Positions 9,984 to 18,948 of a DNA stretch of 64,000 nucleotides are shown here, piece after piece; positions within the stretch are counted from its first letter, which is position 1; every line of letters starts with the position of its first letter. Both the position numbers and the translations under genes were made by a program. The notes under the pieces are model-generated. The model worked only from the letters and a program-made list of their open reading frames with translations. It was not told the DNA's origin and made no database searches. The stretch comes from Comamonas koreensis (GTDB taxonomy: Bacteria > Pseudomonadota > Gammaproteobacteria > Burkholderiales > Burkholderiaceae_C). The stretch spans positions 5,141,001 to 5,205,000 of the forward strand of contig NZ_CP043575.1 of NCBI RefSeq assembly GCF_014076495.1, in the 5' to 3' direction.

Positions 9984-10060
9984 TCTCGAATTTCGAGATT
10001 TCACGGACAGTATCTGGCGTTTATTCGGAAATTTACTGCGGGTAAATACCAGTAGGTATT
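9984..10060. promoter_or_regulatory. Divergent control region with three inverted repeats
   Basis: The 207-base gap between the ligase and thiolase genes is AT-rich and holds a perfect 7+7 palindrome with one-base spacer at 9984-9998 (TCTCGAATTTCGAGA), a 6+6 repeat at 10031-10047 (ATTTAC/GTAAAT) and a 6+6 repeat at 10045-10060 (AATACC/GGTATT). These are candidate operator sites for a dimeric regulator of both operons. The IclR-family gene at 18.9-19.7 kb is one candidate regulator. Confidence 0.5.
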
Positions 10061-10109
10061 CGGTTTTTTGAAACCTATTATTAATTTAATGATCCACAAG
10101 TCTCATTAA

Positions 10110-11294
10110 ATGATGAAAACACCCGTCATAGTCGATGCCATCCGCAGCCCCATGGCCCGGGCCAAGCCCGATGGCGCCCTGGCCGAACTCCACCCGGTTG
10201 ATCTGCTCTCCCAGGTGCTGGAGCAACTGGTGGCGCGCAACCAGTTGGACCCCGCGACCGTCGATGACGTGATCTGCGGCTGCGTCAGCCAGGCCGGCGA
10301 GCAGGCCGGCACGCCCGGGCGCCTGGCCTGGCTGGCAGCCGGCCTGCCCGCCCATGTGCCCTCGACCACCATCGACCGCAAGTGCGGCTCCAGCCAGCAG
10401 GCGGTGCACTTTGCCGCCCAGGCCATCATGTCCGGCACGCAGGACATTGTTATCGCCTGCGGTGTTGAATCGATGAGCCGCGTGCCGATGGGCAGCTCGC
10501 GCATGGGCAAGAACACCACCGGCGCGCGTTTTGACGAGCGCTATGCACCGGGCCTCGTGGGCCAGGGCGTGTCGGCCGATCTGGTGGCCGCCAAATGGGG
10601 CCTGTCGCGCAGCGATCTGGATGCCTATGCCGCCCGCTCGCACCAGCGCGCCCATGCCGCGCAAAGCAGCGGCGCGTTTGCACGCGAGATCGTGCCCATC
10701 CGCAGCCCGCTCGGCCTCGTCAGCGCCGACGAGACCATCCGCGCCAGCACCACGGCCGAGAAGCTCGCCGGCCTCAAGGCCGTGTTCGAGAACGAAGAGC
10801 TCTCGGCCCGTTTCCCGCAGATCCAGTGGAGCACCACCGCCGGCAATGCCTCGCAGATGACCGATGGCGCCAGCGCCATGCTGATCATGAGCGAGGAGCG
10901 CGCGCTGCAGCTGGGCCTGCGCCCGCGCGCCCGCTTTGTGGCCTTTGATGTTGTGGGCGACGACCCGCTCTACATGCTGACCGCCCCCATCCCGGCCACC
11001 CAGCGCGTGCTGGCCAAGGCGCGCATGCAGCTGGCCGACATTGCGCACTACGAGATCAACGAAGCCTTTGCCTCGGTGCCGCTGGCCTGGCAAAAGGAGC
11101 TGGGTGCCGACGGCGAACGCCTGAACCCGCGCGGCGGCGCCATTGCGCTGGGCCACCCGCTGGGCGCATCGGGCATCCGGCTGATGACCACGATGCTGCA
11201 TGCGCTCGAAGACAGCGGCCAGCGCTATGGCCTGCAGTCGATGTGCGAGGCCGGAGGCATGGCCAACGCCACGATTATTGAGGTGCTGCGCTAA
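10110..11294 (+). CDS. Acetyl-CoA acetyltransferase-type thiolase
   Basis: 394 residues. The nucleophilic Cys92 lies in IDRKCGSSQQA; the C-terminal catalytic motifs GGAIALGHPLGASG (His) and SMCEAGGM (Cys) are intact. Degradative thiolases cleave 3-ketoacyl-CoA with free CoA. The protein resembles the FadA5/steroid thiolase branch in its compact length, but that is an impression. Two adjacent ATG codons open the gene. It is first in a seven-gene plus-strand operon with a 3-hydroxyacyl-CoA dehydrogenase-like SDR next, giving the last two steps of beta-oxidation. Confidence 0.92.
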   Translation: MMKTPVIVDAIRSPMARAKPDGALAELHPVDLLSQVLEQLVARNQLDPATVDDVICGCVSQAGEQAGTPGRLAWLAAGLPAHVPSTTIDRKCGSSQQAVHFAAQAIMSGTQDIVIACGVESMSRVPMGSSRMGKNTTGARFDERYAPGLVGQGVSADLVAAKWGLSRSDLDAYAARSHQRAHAAQSSGAFAREIVPIRSPLGLVSADETIRASTTAEKLAGLKAVFENEELSARFPQIQWSTTAGNASQMTDGASAMLIMSEERALQLGLRPRARFVAFDVVGDDPLYMLTAPIPATQRVLAKARMQLADIAHYEINEAFASVPLAWQKELGADGERLNPRGGAIALGHPLGASGIRLMTTMLHALEDSGQRYGLQSMCEAGGMANATIIEVLR

Positions 11295-11355
11295 AAGCCT
11301 CACAGCCCTCCGGGCTCCATCGGATTGAACGTTTGAACTGACAAGGATTGTTGAG

Positions 11356-12123
11356 ATGCAATTGACTAAAGGAATGACCGCCCTCGTGACCGGCGGCGTA
11401 TCGGGGCTGGGCGAAGCCAGTGCCGTAGCCCTCTTGGAGCGCGGCCTGAACGTGGTGGCGGTGGACCTGAACGAAGAGCGCGGCGCGGCCATGGAAAAGC
11501 AGTACGGCGGCCAGCTCCAATTCATCAAGGCCGATGTGGCCGATGCCGAGCAGATGCAAAAGGCGGTGTCGGCCGCCCAGGCCTGGGGCCAGTTCCGTGC
11601 GCTGGTGCATTGCGCCGGCATCGGCGGCCCGGTGCGCCTGATTGAAAAAGACGGCAGCCCCGGCTCGCTGGAAAAGTACACCAACATCATCCGCATCAAC
11701 CAGATCGGCACCTTCAACACCTTGCGCCTCTCGGCCGTGGCGATGGCCCAGAACGAGCCGGTCGAAGGCGAGCGCGGCGCCTGCGTGCTGACCGCCTCGG
11801 TCGCGGGCTACGAAGGCCAGATTGGCCAGATCCCCTATGCCTCGTCCAAGGCCGCCGTCATCGGCATGACCATCGTCGCCGCCCGCGATCTGGCCTCCAA
11901 GATGATCCGCGTCTGCACCATTGCGCCGGGCCTGTTCGACACCCCCATTCTCGCCAAGCTGCCCGAGAACGTGCGCCAGTCGCTGGCCGCCTCGGTCCCC
12001 AACCCGGCCCGCCTGGGCCGCCCGCCCGAGTATGCGATGACGGCGCTGCACATTCTGGAGAACCCGATGCTGAACGGCGAAACCATCCGCCTGGATGGCG
12101 CCATCCGCATGCAACCGCGTTGA
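11356..12123 (+). CDS. SDR, type II 3-hydroxyacyl-CoA dehydrogenase-like
   Basis: 255 residues. Rossmann glycine motif TGGVSGLGEA near the N-terminus, NAD-binding Asp after beta-2 (VVAVDLN), and catalytic YASSK (Tyr-xxx-Lys). The insert ERGACVLTASVAGYEGQ and the end PNPARLGRPPEYA resemble the HSD17B10/FadB2-like 3-hydroxyacyl-CoA dehydrogenases. It would oxidise 3-hydroxyacyl-CoA to 3-ketoacyl-CoA for the thiolase encoded 61 bases upstream. A TTGAGATG context precedes the start. Confidence 0.85.
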   Translation: MQLTKGMTALVTGGVSGLGEASAVALLERGLNVVAVDLNEERGAAMEKQYGGQLQFIKADVADAEQMQKAVSAAQAWGQFRALVHCAGIGGPVRLIEKDGSPGSLEKYTNIIRINQIGTFNTLRLSAVAMAQNEPVEGERGACVLTASVAGYEGQIGQIPYASSKAAVIGMTIVAARDLASKMIRVCTIAPGLFDTPILAKLPENVRQSLAASVPNPARLGRPPEYAMTALHILENPMLNGETIRLDGAIRMQPR

Positions 12124-12164
12124 GGCGCACTGCCCTGCACCCAACAGTCTGTTGAAAGGTCCCC

Positions 12165-12941
12165 ATGTCTGGCTCTGATACCGCAGAACTCCTGGTCGAA
12201 ACCCGCGGCCCGGTGCTCATCATGCAGCTCAACCGCCCCCAGGCGCGCAATGCCGCCACCCTGGAGATGGCCGAGGCGATGGCCAGCGCGCTCGATGCGC
12301 TGGACAGCCAGCCGGACCTCAGGGTCGGCATCATCACCGGCGCGGGCGGCAGCTTTTGCGCCGGCATGGACCTCAAGGGCTTTTTGCAGGGCAAGCGCCC
12401 CAGCCTGCCGGGGCGCGGCTTTTGCGGGCTGACGATGCGGCCGCCGGCCAAGCCGCTGATCGCGGCGGTGGAAGGCTATGCGCTGGCCGGCGGCTTTGAG
12501 CTGGCGCTCGCCTGCGACCTGATCGTTGCCGCGCGCGACGCCCAATTTGGCCTGCCCGAAGTCAAGCGGGGCCTGGCCGCATCGGCCGGTGGCCTGCTGC
12601 GCCTGCCCAAACGCCTGCCCTACCACGTGGCGATGGAGTGCATTCTGACGGGCGACATGTTTGGCGCCGAGCGCTTTGCCCAGCTGGGCCTGGTCAACCG
12701 TTTGACCGCGCCCGGCGGCGCACTCGATGCCGCGCTGGCACTGGCCCAGACCATTGCCGCCAACGGTCCGCTGGCAGTCGCCGCGAGCAAGCAGGTAGCC
12801 AGCCAGTCGGGTGAATGGCCGCTGGCGGAGATGTTCGACCGCCAGGCCGTCATCACCGCGCCTGTCTTCAGCTCGCAGGACGCGCGCGAAGGCGCAGCCG
12901 CCTTTGCGGAAAAACGCCCACCGGTCTGGAAAGGTGCCTGA
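12165..12941 (+). CDS. Enoyl-CoA hydratase (crotonase family)
   Basis: 258 residues. The oxyanion-hole motif is GSFCAGMDLKGF and both catalytic glutamates appear present, in LAGGFELALACDL and FGLPEVKRGL. A true hydratase adding water to 2-enoyl-CoA is therefore plausible. It follows the hydroxyacyl-CoA dehydrogenase gene by 41 bases with AAAGGT as a weak ribosome site. Together with the previous two genes it provides hydration, oxidation and thiolysis. Confidence 0.88.
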   Translation: MSGSDTAELLVETRGPVLIMQLNRPQARNAATLEMAEAMASALDALDSQPDLRVGIITGAGGSFCAGMDLKGFLQGKRPSLPGRGFCGLTMRPPAKPLIAAVEGYALAGGFELALACDLIVAARDAQFGLPEVKRGLAASAGGLLRLPKRLPYHVAMECILTGDMFGAERFAQLGLVNRLTAPGGALDAALALAQTIAANGPLAVAASKQVASQSGEWPLAEMFDRQAVITAPVFSSQDAREGAAAFAEKRPPVWKGA

Positions 12942-13015
12942 ACCCCGTCCAGCCCGGAACTCTCAGTTGCACAGCCCTAGACGCGCCACAGAAGCGCGCA
13001 GCAGGAGACAAAACC

Positions 13016-14002
13016 ATGCCACGTACCAGCCATCCACGCCAGCCCCTGCGGGCCTTGGCGGCCCTGGCGCTGCTCGCCAGCGCGCTCAGCGCCCATGCCG
13101 AGGCCAACTGGCCCACGCGCACCATCACCTTGATCGTGCCCGGCGCCGCAGGCGGATCGACCGATATCCCGGCGCGCCTGCTGGCGCAAAAGCTGGGCCA
13201 GCGCCTGGGCCAGCCGGTGATCGTCGACAACAAGCCGGGCGCCGGGGGCAGCCTGGGCGCCAGCCTGGTCGCGCGCGCCCAGCCCGATGGCTACACCGTG
13301 CTGGTGGGCAACAGCGGCTCCAATGCCATCAACTACACGGCCTACAAAAAGCTCAGCTACAAGCCTGGCGACTTTGCACCGCTGACCGACATGATCTCGT
13401 TTGCCAACGTGCTGGTCGTGCCCGCCAAGTCGCCGATCCAGAGCCTGGATGCGCTGGTGGCGGCGGCCAAGGCGCAGCCAGGCAAGCTGTCGTTTTCGTC
13501 CGCCGGTGTGGGCCAGACCACGCACCTGATGGGCGAGCTCTTCAAGGAGCGCACGGGTACCGATGTGGTCCATATCCCCTATAAGGGATCGGCCCCCGGC
13601 ACCATGGCGATCGTGACTGGCGAGACCCAGTTCATGTTCGACAACATGACCGCCTCCCTGGTCCATATCAAGGACGGCAAGCTGCGCCCGCTGGCTGTTA
13701 CAGGCGACCAGCGCGAGCCCGATCTGCCCGAGGTGCCGACGATGACCGAGCTGGGCATGCGCAACTTCAACCAGGTCGGTTGGATGGGCTTCTTCGTGCC
13801 CGCCAAGACCCCGCCCGAGGTGCAGAAAAAGCTGGCCGAGAACCTGCAGGCCGTCTTGCATGACCCCGACATCATGCGCCGCTACCGCGAGCTGGGCGGG
13901 CGCCCGGGCGGCATGCCGCAAGCCGGTTTTGCCAAGTTGGTGGCCGATGACCAGCAGACCTGGGGCGCGCTGATCCAAAGCCAGCAGTTGCAGCTGGATT
14001 GA
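13016..14002 (+). CDS. Bug/TctC-family periplasmic solute receptor
   Basis: 328 residues from ATG 13016, chosen for AGGAG eight bases upstream and because the signal peptide begins there (RALAALALLASALSAHAEA). The mature protein starts NWPTRTITLIVPGAAGGSTD and has IVDNKPGAGGSLGAS. It sits inside the beta-oxidation operon between a crotonase and an acyl-CoA ligase gene, so it probably captures the acid that this operon degrades. It has no membrane partners nearby. The sequence clearly differs from the receptor at 6.1-7.1 kb. Confidence 0.9.
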   Translation: MPRTSHPRQPLRALAALALLASALSAHAEANWPTRTITLIVPGAAGGSTDIPARLLAQKLGQRLGQPVIVDNKPGAGGSLGASLVARAQPDGYTVLVGNSGSNAINYTAYKKLSYKPGDFAPLTDMISFANVLVVPAKSPIQSLDALVAAAKAQPGKLSFSSAGVGQTTHLMGELFKERTGTDVVHIPYKGSAPGTMAIVTGETQFMFDNMTASLVHIKDGKLRPLAVTGDQREPDLPEVPTMTELGMRNFNQVGWMGFFVPAKTPPEVQKKLAENLQAVLHDPDIMRRYRELGGRPGGMPQAGFAKLVADDQQTWGALIQSQQLQLD

Positions 14003-14014
14003 GGCGAGCTGACG

Positions 14015-15745
14015 ATGCCTGACACCTCCACCTCCACTTCCACCGCTTCCCCACGCCCTGCGCTGCCGTTCTACTGGCCCAAAGGCGTCTCGCGCGATCT
14101 GCGCGTGCCCCGCATCACGCTGGACGACAACCTGACGGCTTCGGCCCAGCGCTACCCCGACAAGGCCGCCATCATCTACGCGGGCGCCAGCACCAGCTAT
14201 GCCCAGCTGCTGGGCCAGGTGGAGGCGCTGGCCGGGTTCTTGCAGCAACGCCTGCAACTGGCACCGGGCCAGCGCGTGCTGCTGCAAAGCCAGAACTGCC
14301 CGCAGTTCGTCGTTGCCTGCTATGCCATCTTCCGCGCCGGCGGCGTGGTGGTGCCGGTGAGCGCGATGACCACCGCCACCGAGCTGCGCTACTACGCCGA
14401 CAACAGCGGCGCGCGCCTGGCCATCGTCGCCCAGGAGCTGTTGGCCAGCGCCCAGCCCTGTGTGGACGAGGGCCTGCTCGATGCGGTGATCGTCCACGCT
14501 TACAGCGACGCGCTGCCCACCACGCCGCCACCTGATGCCCTGCCCGACGTGGTGACCGCGCCGCGCCAGCCGCTGCCTGCCGGCCCCTACCATGGCTTTG
14601 CCGCAGCGCTGGCGCTGCAGCTGGCGCCTGGCCCGCGTGTGGCGCAGGCGGGCATGCTCGCCACCATCCCCTATACCTCGGGCACCACCGGCCACCCCAA
14701 GGGCTGCATGCACAGCCACCATTCGGTGCTGGCGTCGCTCACCGGCTCGCGCCTGTGGCGCGGCTTCAATGACGACCTGGTGTTTCTGTCGGTCGCGCCG
14801 ATGTTCCACATGCTGGGCACGCAGTACGGCATGAACATGCCCATTGCCGTGGGTGGCACCGTGGTGGTGATGCCGCGCTGGGATGCGCTGCTGGCTGCCC
14901 GGCTGATCGAGCGCCACCAGGTCACCGCCTGGACCGCGCCGCCCAGCATGGTGATCGACCTGTTCAGCCAAGCCGCTGCCCATGGGCTGGACCTGTCGAG
15001 CCTGGCCATGCTGGCCGGCGGCGGCGCGGCCATGCCCGAGGCCGTCTCGCAGATGCTGGCCGAGCGCTATGGCCTGCACTACAGCGAGGGCTATGGCCTG
15101 ACCGAGACCGCCGCTTTCTTGCATGCCAACCCGCCGGGCCACACCAAGCGCCAGTGCCTGGGCGTGCCCACCCAGGGCGTGCATTCGATGGTCGTTGACC
15201 CCGAGACCCTGCAAGAGCTGCCCGCTGGCGAAGTGGGCGAGCTGGTCTCTAGCGGCGCGCAGGTGATGCAGGGCTACTGGCGCAATGACGAGGCCAACCG
15301 CGAGGCCTTTTTCGAGCGCCATGGCCGGCGCTACTTTCGCACTGGCGACCTGGCCTCGGTGGACGCGGACGGTTATTACTTCATGCGCGACCGCTTGAAA
15401 CGCATGATCAATGCCAATGGCTACAAGGTCTGGCCCGCCGAGGTCGAGAACATGCTCTACAGCCACCCGGCCGTGCTCGAAGCCTGCGTGATCGCCGTGC
15501 CCGATGCCAAACGCGGCGAATCGGTCAAGGCCCTGGTGGTGCTACGCCCCGGCGCGCAGGCCTCGGCGGACGAGATCATCGGCTGGAGCCGCGCACAGAT
15601 GGCCGCCTACAAGGTGCCGCGCGCGGTGGACTTTCTCGCCGCGCTGCCCAAATCCGCCACCGGCAAGATCCAGTGGCGCGCACTGCAGGAGGCGGCGCAG
15701 CAAGCCGCCGCCCCCTCCCATTCTTTGCATACGGAACACCCATGA
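14015..15745 (+). CDS. AMP-forming fatty/aryl acyl-CoA ligase
   Basis: 576 residues. P-loop IPYTSGTTGHPKGCMHSH, A5 motif EGYGLTETA and A7/A8 motifs YFRTGDLASVD and RLKRMINANGYKVWP are intact, with the catalytic lysine region PKSATGKIQW near the C-terminus. The N-terminus is Thr/Ser rich. It starts 12 bases after the Bug gene and its stop overlaps the next start as ATGA, indicating translational coupling. This is the second ligase of the island and may act on a different or shorter acid than the one at 8.3 kb. Confidence 0.9.
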   Translation: MPDTSTSTSTASPRPALPFYWPKGVSRDLRVPRITLDDNLTASAQRYPDKAAIIYAGASTSYAQLLGQVEALAGFLQQRLQLAPGQRVLLQSQNCPQFVVACYAIFRAGGVVVPVSAMTTATELRYYADNSGARLAIVAQELLASAQPCVDEGLLDAVIVHAYSDALPTTPPPDALPDVVTAPRQPLPAGPYHGFAAALALQLAPGPRVAQAGMLATIPYTSGTTGHPKGCMHSHHSVLASLTGSRLWRGFNDDLVFLSVAPMFHMLGTQYGMNMPIAVGGTVVVMPRWDALLAARLIERHQVTAWTAPPSMVIDLFSQAAAHGLDLSSLAMLAGGGAAMPEAVSQMLAERYGLHYSEGYGLTETAAFLHANPPGHTKRQCLGVPTQGVHSMVVDPETLQELPAGEVGELVSSGAQVMQGYWRNDEANREAFFERHGRRYFRTGDLASVDADGYYFMRDRLKRMINANGYKVWPAEVENMLYSHPAVLEACVIAVPDAKRGESVKALVVLRPGAQASADEIIGWSRAQMAAYKVPRAVDFLAALPKSATGKIQWRALQEAAQQAAAPSHSLHTEHP

Positions 15746-16545
15746 GCTCTTTCTCCTTTCGCCACCAGCATGTGTTTGTCTCAGGCGGCAGCAGTGGCAT
15801 CAACCTCGGCATTGCCAAGGCCTTCGCCCGCGCGGGCGCGCATGTCGTGGTCATGAGCCGCTCGGCCGACAAGGTGGCCCAGGCCGCCGCCGAGCTGGAG
15901 GCGCTGGGCGCCCAGGCCCTGGGCCTGAGCGCCGATGTGCGCGACCCAGCCGCCGTGCAGGCCGCGCTGGAACAGGCCCATGCCCGCTTTGGCCCCATCG
16001 ATGTGCTGGTCTCGGGCGCGGCGGGCAACTTCATTGCGCCGGCCAAGGACCTGTCGCCCAACGGCTTCAAGACCGTTGTCGACATCGACCTCAATGGCAG
16101 CTTCCATGTGCTGCGCCTGGCCTACCCGATGCTGCGCAAGCCCGGCGCCAGCGTCATCAACATCTCGGCGCCGCAAGGCGTGAACCCGACGATGTACCAG
16201 GTGCATGCCTGCGCGGCCAAGGCCGGCATCGACATGATGACCAAGGTGCTGGCACTGGAATGGGGCGAGGACGGCATCCGCGTCAACAGCATCTCGCCCG
16301 GCCCCATCGGTGATACCGAGGGCATGCGGCGCCTGGCGCCCACCGCCGATGCGCTCGAGCGCGCCGTCTCCACGGTGCCGCTGCTGCGCATGGGCAGCAC
16401 CGATGACGTCGCCCACATGGCGCTGTTCCTGTCGTCCGCGCTGGCCAGCTATGTGACCGGCGCCATCATCCCGGTCGATGGCGGCGCCGCGCTGCGTGGC
16501 GGGCGTGACATGCGCGCCTCGTACGTGCCCCGGAGCGCCGCATGA
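15742..16545 (+). CDS. SDR, 2,4-dienoyl-CoA reductase-like
   Basis: 267 residues. VSGGSSGINLGIA is the cofactor loop. SGAAGNF and the end SPGPIGDTEGMRRL are hallmarks of 2,4-dienoyl-CoA reductases of the peroxisomal DECR type. The usual SDR tyrosine is absent: the site reads QVHACAAKAG, as in that subfamily, so the altered active site is expected. It would reduce dienoyl-CoA arising from unsaturated chains. ATGA overlaps at both ends tie it to the ligase upstream and the crotonase downstream. Confidence 0.8.
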   Translation: MSSFSFRHQHVFVSGGSSGINLGIAKAFARAGAHVVVMSRSADKVAQAAAELEALGAQALGLSADVRDPAAVQAALEQAHARFGPIDVLVSGAAGNFIAPAKDLSPNGFKTVVDIDLNGSFHVLRLAYPMLRKPGASVINISAPQGVNPTMYQVHACAAKAGIDMMTKVLALEWGEDGIRVNSISPGPIGDTEGMRRLAPTADALERAVSTVPLLRMGSTDDVAHMALFLSSALASYVTGAIIPVDGGAALRGGRDMRASYVPRSAA

Positions 16546-17339
16546 GCCGCCACTACGAACGCATCATTTTTGAGCGCCAGGACGGCGTGGCCACCTTGCG
16601 CTTCAACTACCCGGCCAAGCGCAACGCCTTTGACCCGCAGATGCGCGAGGAGATGGCCGAGGTGGTGCGCCTGGTGCAGACCGATGCCAGCCTGCGCGCG
16701 CTGGTGCTGACCGGCGTGGGCGAGCACTTTTGCTCGGGCGGCGACCTGGGCAATATTGCAGCATCTGGCCTGGACAATGCCGGCTGGCGCGCGCGGCTGT
16801 CCAGCCTGCACCACTGGCTCAAGGACCTGATGCTGCTGGACAAACCGGTGATTGCCGCGGTGGACGGCGCCGCCTATGGTGCGGGCTTTAGCCTGGCCTT
16901 GGCGGCGGACTTCATCATTGCGTCCGACCGGGCGCGCTTTGCGATGTCGTTTATCCGCGTCGGCGTGGTGCCCGATTGCGCGGCCTTCTACACCTTGCCG
17001 CGCGTCGTGGGCGTGCAGCGCGCGCGGGAGCTGATGCTCTCGGGCCGCGAGGTCTCGGCGCAAGAGGCCTTGCAGCTGGGCATTGCCAGCGAGCTGGTCG
17101 CCCCCGGGCAGCTGCAGGCACGGGCCCAGGCGATTGCGCACTGCTTTGTGGACGCATCGCCGGTGGCGCTGAGCTTGATCAAACGCTCGCTCGCGATGGC
17201 GGCGAACGACTTGCCCGCGCTGCTGGAGCAAGAGGCGAACGCCCAAGCGCTGGCCATGGGTACGGCCCAGCACCGCGAGGCCGTGCAGGCCTTTTTGAAC
17301 AAGCAGCCTGCGCCCTTCCAGTGGCCTGCGCGAAGCTGA
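16542..17339 (+). CDS. Crotonase-family enoyl-CoA isomerase/hydratase, PaaG-like
   Basis: 265 residues. The oxyanion-hole motif EHFCSGGDLGN is present, but the first hydratase glutamate is replaced (GAGFSLALAADF) and the second region reads SFIRVGVVPDCAAFYTLPR, with Asp where PaaG-type isomerases have it. I infer double-bond isomerisation rather than hydration. The gene overlaps the preceding reductase by ATGA and ends the plus-strand operon. Reductase plus isomerase is the auxiliary set needed for unsaturated or branched acids. Confidence 0.8.
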   Translation: MSRHYERIIFERQDGVATLRFNYPAKRNAFDPQMREEMAEVVRLVQTDASLRALVLTGVGEHFCSGGDLGNIAASGLDNAGWRARLSSLHHWLKDLMLLDKPVIAAVDGAAYGAGFSLALAADFIIASDRARFAMSFIRVGVVPDCAAFYTLPRVVGVQRARELMLSGREVSAQEALQLGIASELVAPGQLQARAQAIAHCFVDASPVALSLIKRSLAMAANDLPALLEQEANAQALAMGTAQHREAVQAFLNKQPAPFQWPARS

Positions 17340-17349
17340 AAAAGCCCGC

Positions 17350-17682
17350 TTATTCGTTGCTGGCGCTGCCGCGCGTTTTGGGCGGCTCCATCGCATTGCG
17401 GCGGCTCATCCCTGCCCGCCCGGCCTTGCTCCAGTCATAGTGCTCGCCATCGGGCGTGCGGCCGTCTTCAACGGCGGCCACCCCTATTTGCCCGACCATG
17501 TCGCGCAGCTCGGACGACATCACCACATGCGCATGGCGCGGGTCGGCACGCAGGCGCTGGCATTGCGCCAGCGCCTCGCTCATCTGCTTGTCGCTATAGG
17601 CCAGGCACTGCGGCTGCCAGTCGGGCGGCACGCCCTCGGCATCCTCGGCCTTGTTGCGCAGGTAAAAAACCACGATGCCCAT
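17350..17682 (-). CDS. Small conserved-looking hypothetical protein
   Basis: 110 residues opening MGIVVFYLRNKAEDAEG. It is soluble, with no signal peptide or membrane segment. The end is basic and Asn/Ser rich. Its codon use matches the region and it fills an otherwise empty gap between convergent operons. I recognise no family. It could be transcribed together with the CaiB/BaiF gene lying upstream of it on the same strand (67-base gap). Confidence 0.6.
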   Translation of the reverse strand: MGIVVFYLRNKAEDAEGVPPDWQPQCLAYSDKQMSEALAQCQRLRADPRHAHVVMSSELRDMVGQIGVAAVEDGRTPDGEHYDWSKAGRAGMSRRNAMEPPKTRGSASNE

Positions 17683-17749
17683 CGGCAGGTCCCTTCATCG
17701 GTGCCCAGCCAGACCTTGTCTGGGCAGCGCATTGTCGCACCTGGGAAGC

Positions 17750-18865
17750 TTAGCGGCGCCAGGCGGCGCTGGCATCGCCTGCAGCCACCAACGCCAGCAC
17801 GGCCTCGGTATGCGCGCCAGCGGCACACATCTCGGGGGTGTCATAGGCCTGGCCGTCAAAGCGCGGTGCGGGCGCTGCCTGCAAAACACCACCTTGCTCG
17901 TGGTACACACCACGCGCCTGCATATGCGGGTGGCCAGCGGCCTCCAAGGGGCTCAATACAGCGCCAAAGCAGACATCGCTGCCCTCGAACACCTGCTGCC
18001 AGTGCGCGCGCGGCTCGGTGATGAACAGCGCCTGCAGGCGCGCACGGCGGCGCGGCCACAGCGCCTTGTCCCATTGCGACTGGGGCGCGGCAAAGTCTGG
18101 GTCATCGGCCAGGCCCAAGGTCTGCAGCAGCAGCGCATAGAACTGCGGCTCGATGCTGCCAATGGTGATGTGCTGGCCATCGGCGCAGACATAGGTCTCG
18201 TAGAACGGCGCGCTGTCATGGATGCTCTGGCCGCGCACATCAGCCACGATGCCGCGCTGGCGGGCGCTGAGCGCCAGGTTCAGCATATGGGCGGCGCCAT
18301 CGACAATCGCGGCATCCACCACGCAGCCCTTGCCGCTGCTGCGCGCCTGGATCACACCGGCGAGCAGGCCGGTCATCAGGTAGAGCGCGCCGCCGCCGAT
18401 ATCGCCCACCATCGCAAACGACGACACGGGCCGCGCATCGGCCGGGCTGCAGCCCCAGAGCGCACCTGAGACCGCTGCGTAATTGTTGTCATGGCCGGCG
18501 CGCGGGGCCAGCGGGCCGCTCTGGCCCCAGCCGGTCATGCGGCCATAGACGAGGGCCGGATTGATGGCATGGCACTCGGCCGGGCCCAGGCCCAGGCGCT
18601 CCATCACGCCGGGGCGCATGCCTTCGATCAGCACATCGGCCCCTTGCACCAGGGCCAGCACCAGGGCCTTGCCCTCGGGGCTTTTCAGGTCGGCAAACAC
18701 CGAGCGCTTGCCCCGGTTGAGCAGGTTGCCCGTCGGCGCTGCGCCCTTTTCCTCGCGCACGATGGAGATCACATCGGCGCCCAGGTCGGCCAGGTGCATC
18801 GCGCAAAACGGGCCCGGTCCCAGGCCACCAATCTCCAGCACCTTGATGCCGTCCAATACTTTCAT
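17750..18865 (-). CDS. CaiB/BaiF CoA-transferase family, alpha-methylacyl-CoA racemase-like
   Basis: 371 residues from ATG 18865, with AGGAG nine bases upstream. The N-terminus VLEIGGLGPGPFCAMHLADLG is the family CoA-binding start. GHDNNYAAVSGALW carries the His/Asp-containing motif seen in alpha-methylacyl-CoA racemases, and it lies beside RGKRSVFADLKS. Racemisation of 2-methylacyl-CoA would make branched acids accessible to the acyl-CoA dehydrogenase of the island. A CoA transferase role remains possible. The IclR gene lies 83 bases upstream on the same strand. Confidence 0.82.
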   Translation of the reverse strand: MKVLDGIKVLEIGGLGPGPFCAMHLADLGADVISIVREEKGAAPTGNLLNRGKRSVFADLKSPEGKALVLALVQGADVLIEGMRPGVMERLGLGPAECHAINPALVYGRMTGWGQSGPLAPRAGHDNNYAAVSGALWGCSPADARPVSSFAMVGDIGGGALYLMTGLLAGVIQARSSGKGCVVDAAIVDGAAHMLNLALSARQRGIVADVRGQSIHDSAPFYETYVCADGQHITIGSIEPQFYALLLQTLGLADDPDFAAPQSQWDKALWPRRRARLQALFITEPRAHWQQVFEGSDVCFGAVLSPLEAAGHPHMQARGVYHEQGGVLQAAPAPRFDGQAYDTPEMCAAGAHTEAVLALVAAGDASAAWRR

Positions 18866-18948
18866 GCTTGTCTCCTGTGGTTGTTGTTTGCGTTGCGCCT
18901 TCAGGTCCGGCCAGGTAGATCTGGCCGGGCAGGCCCCGCCGGGTAAGG

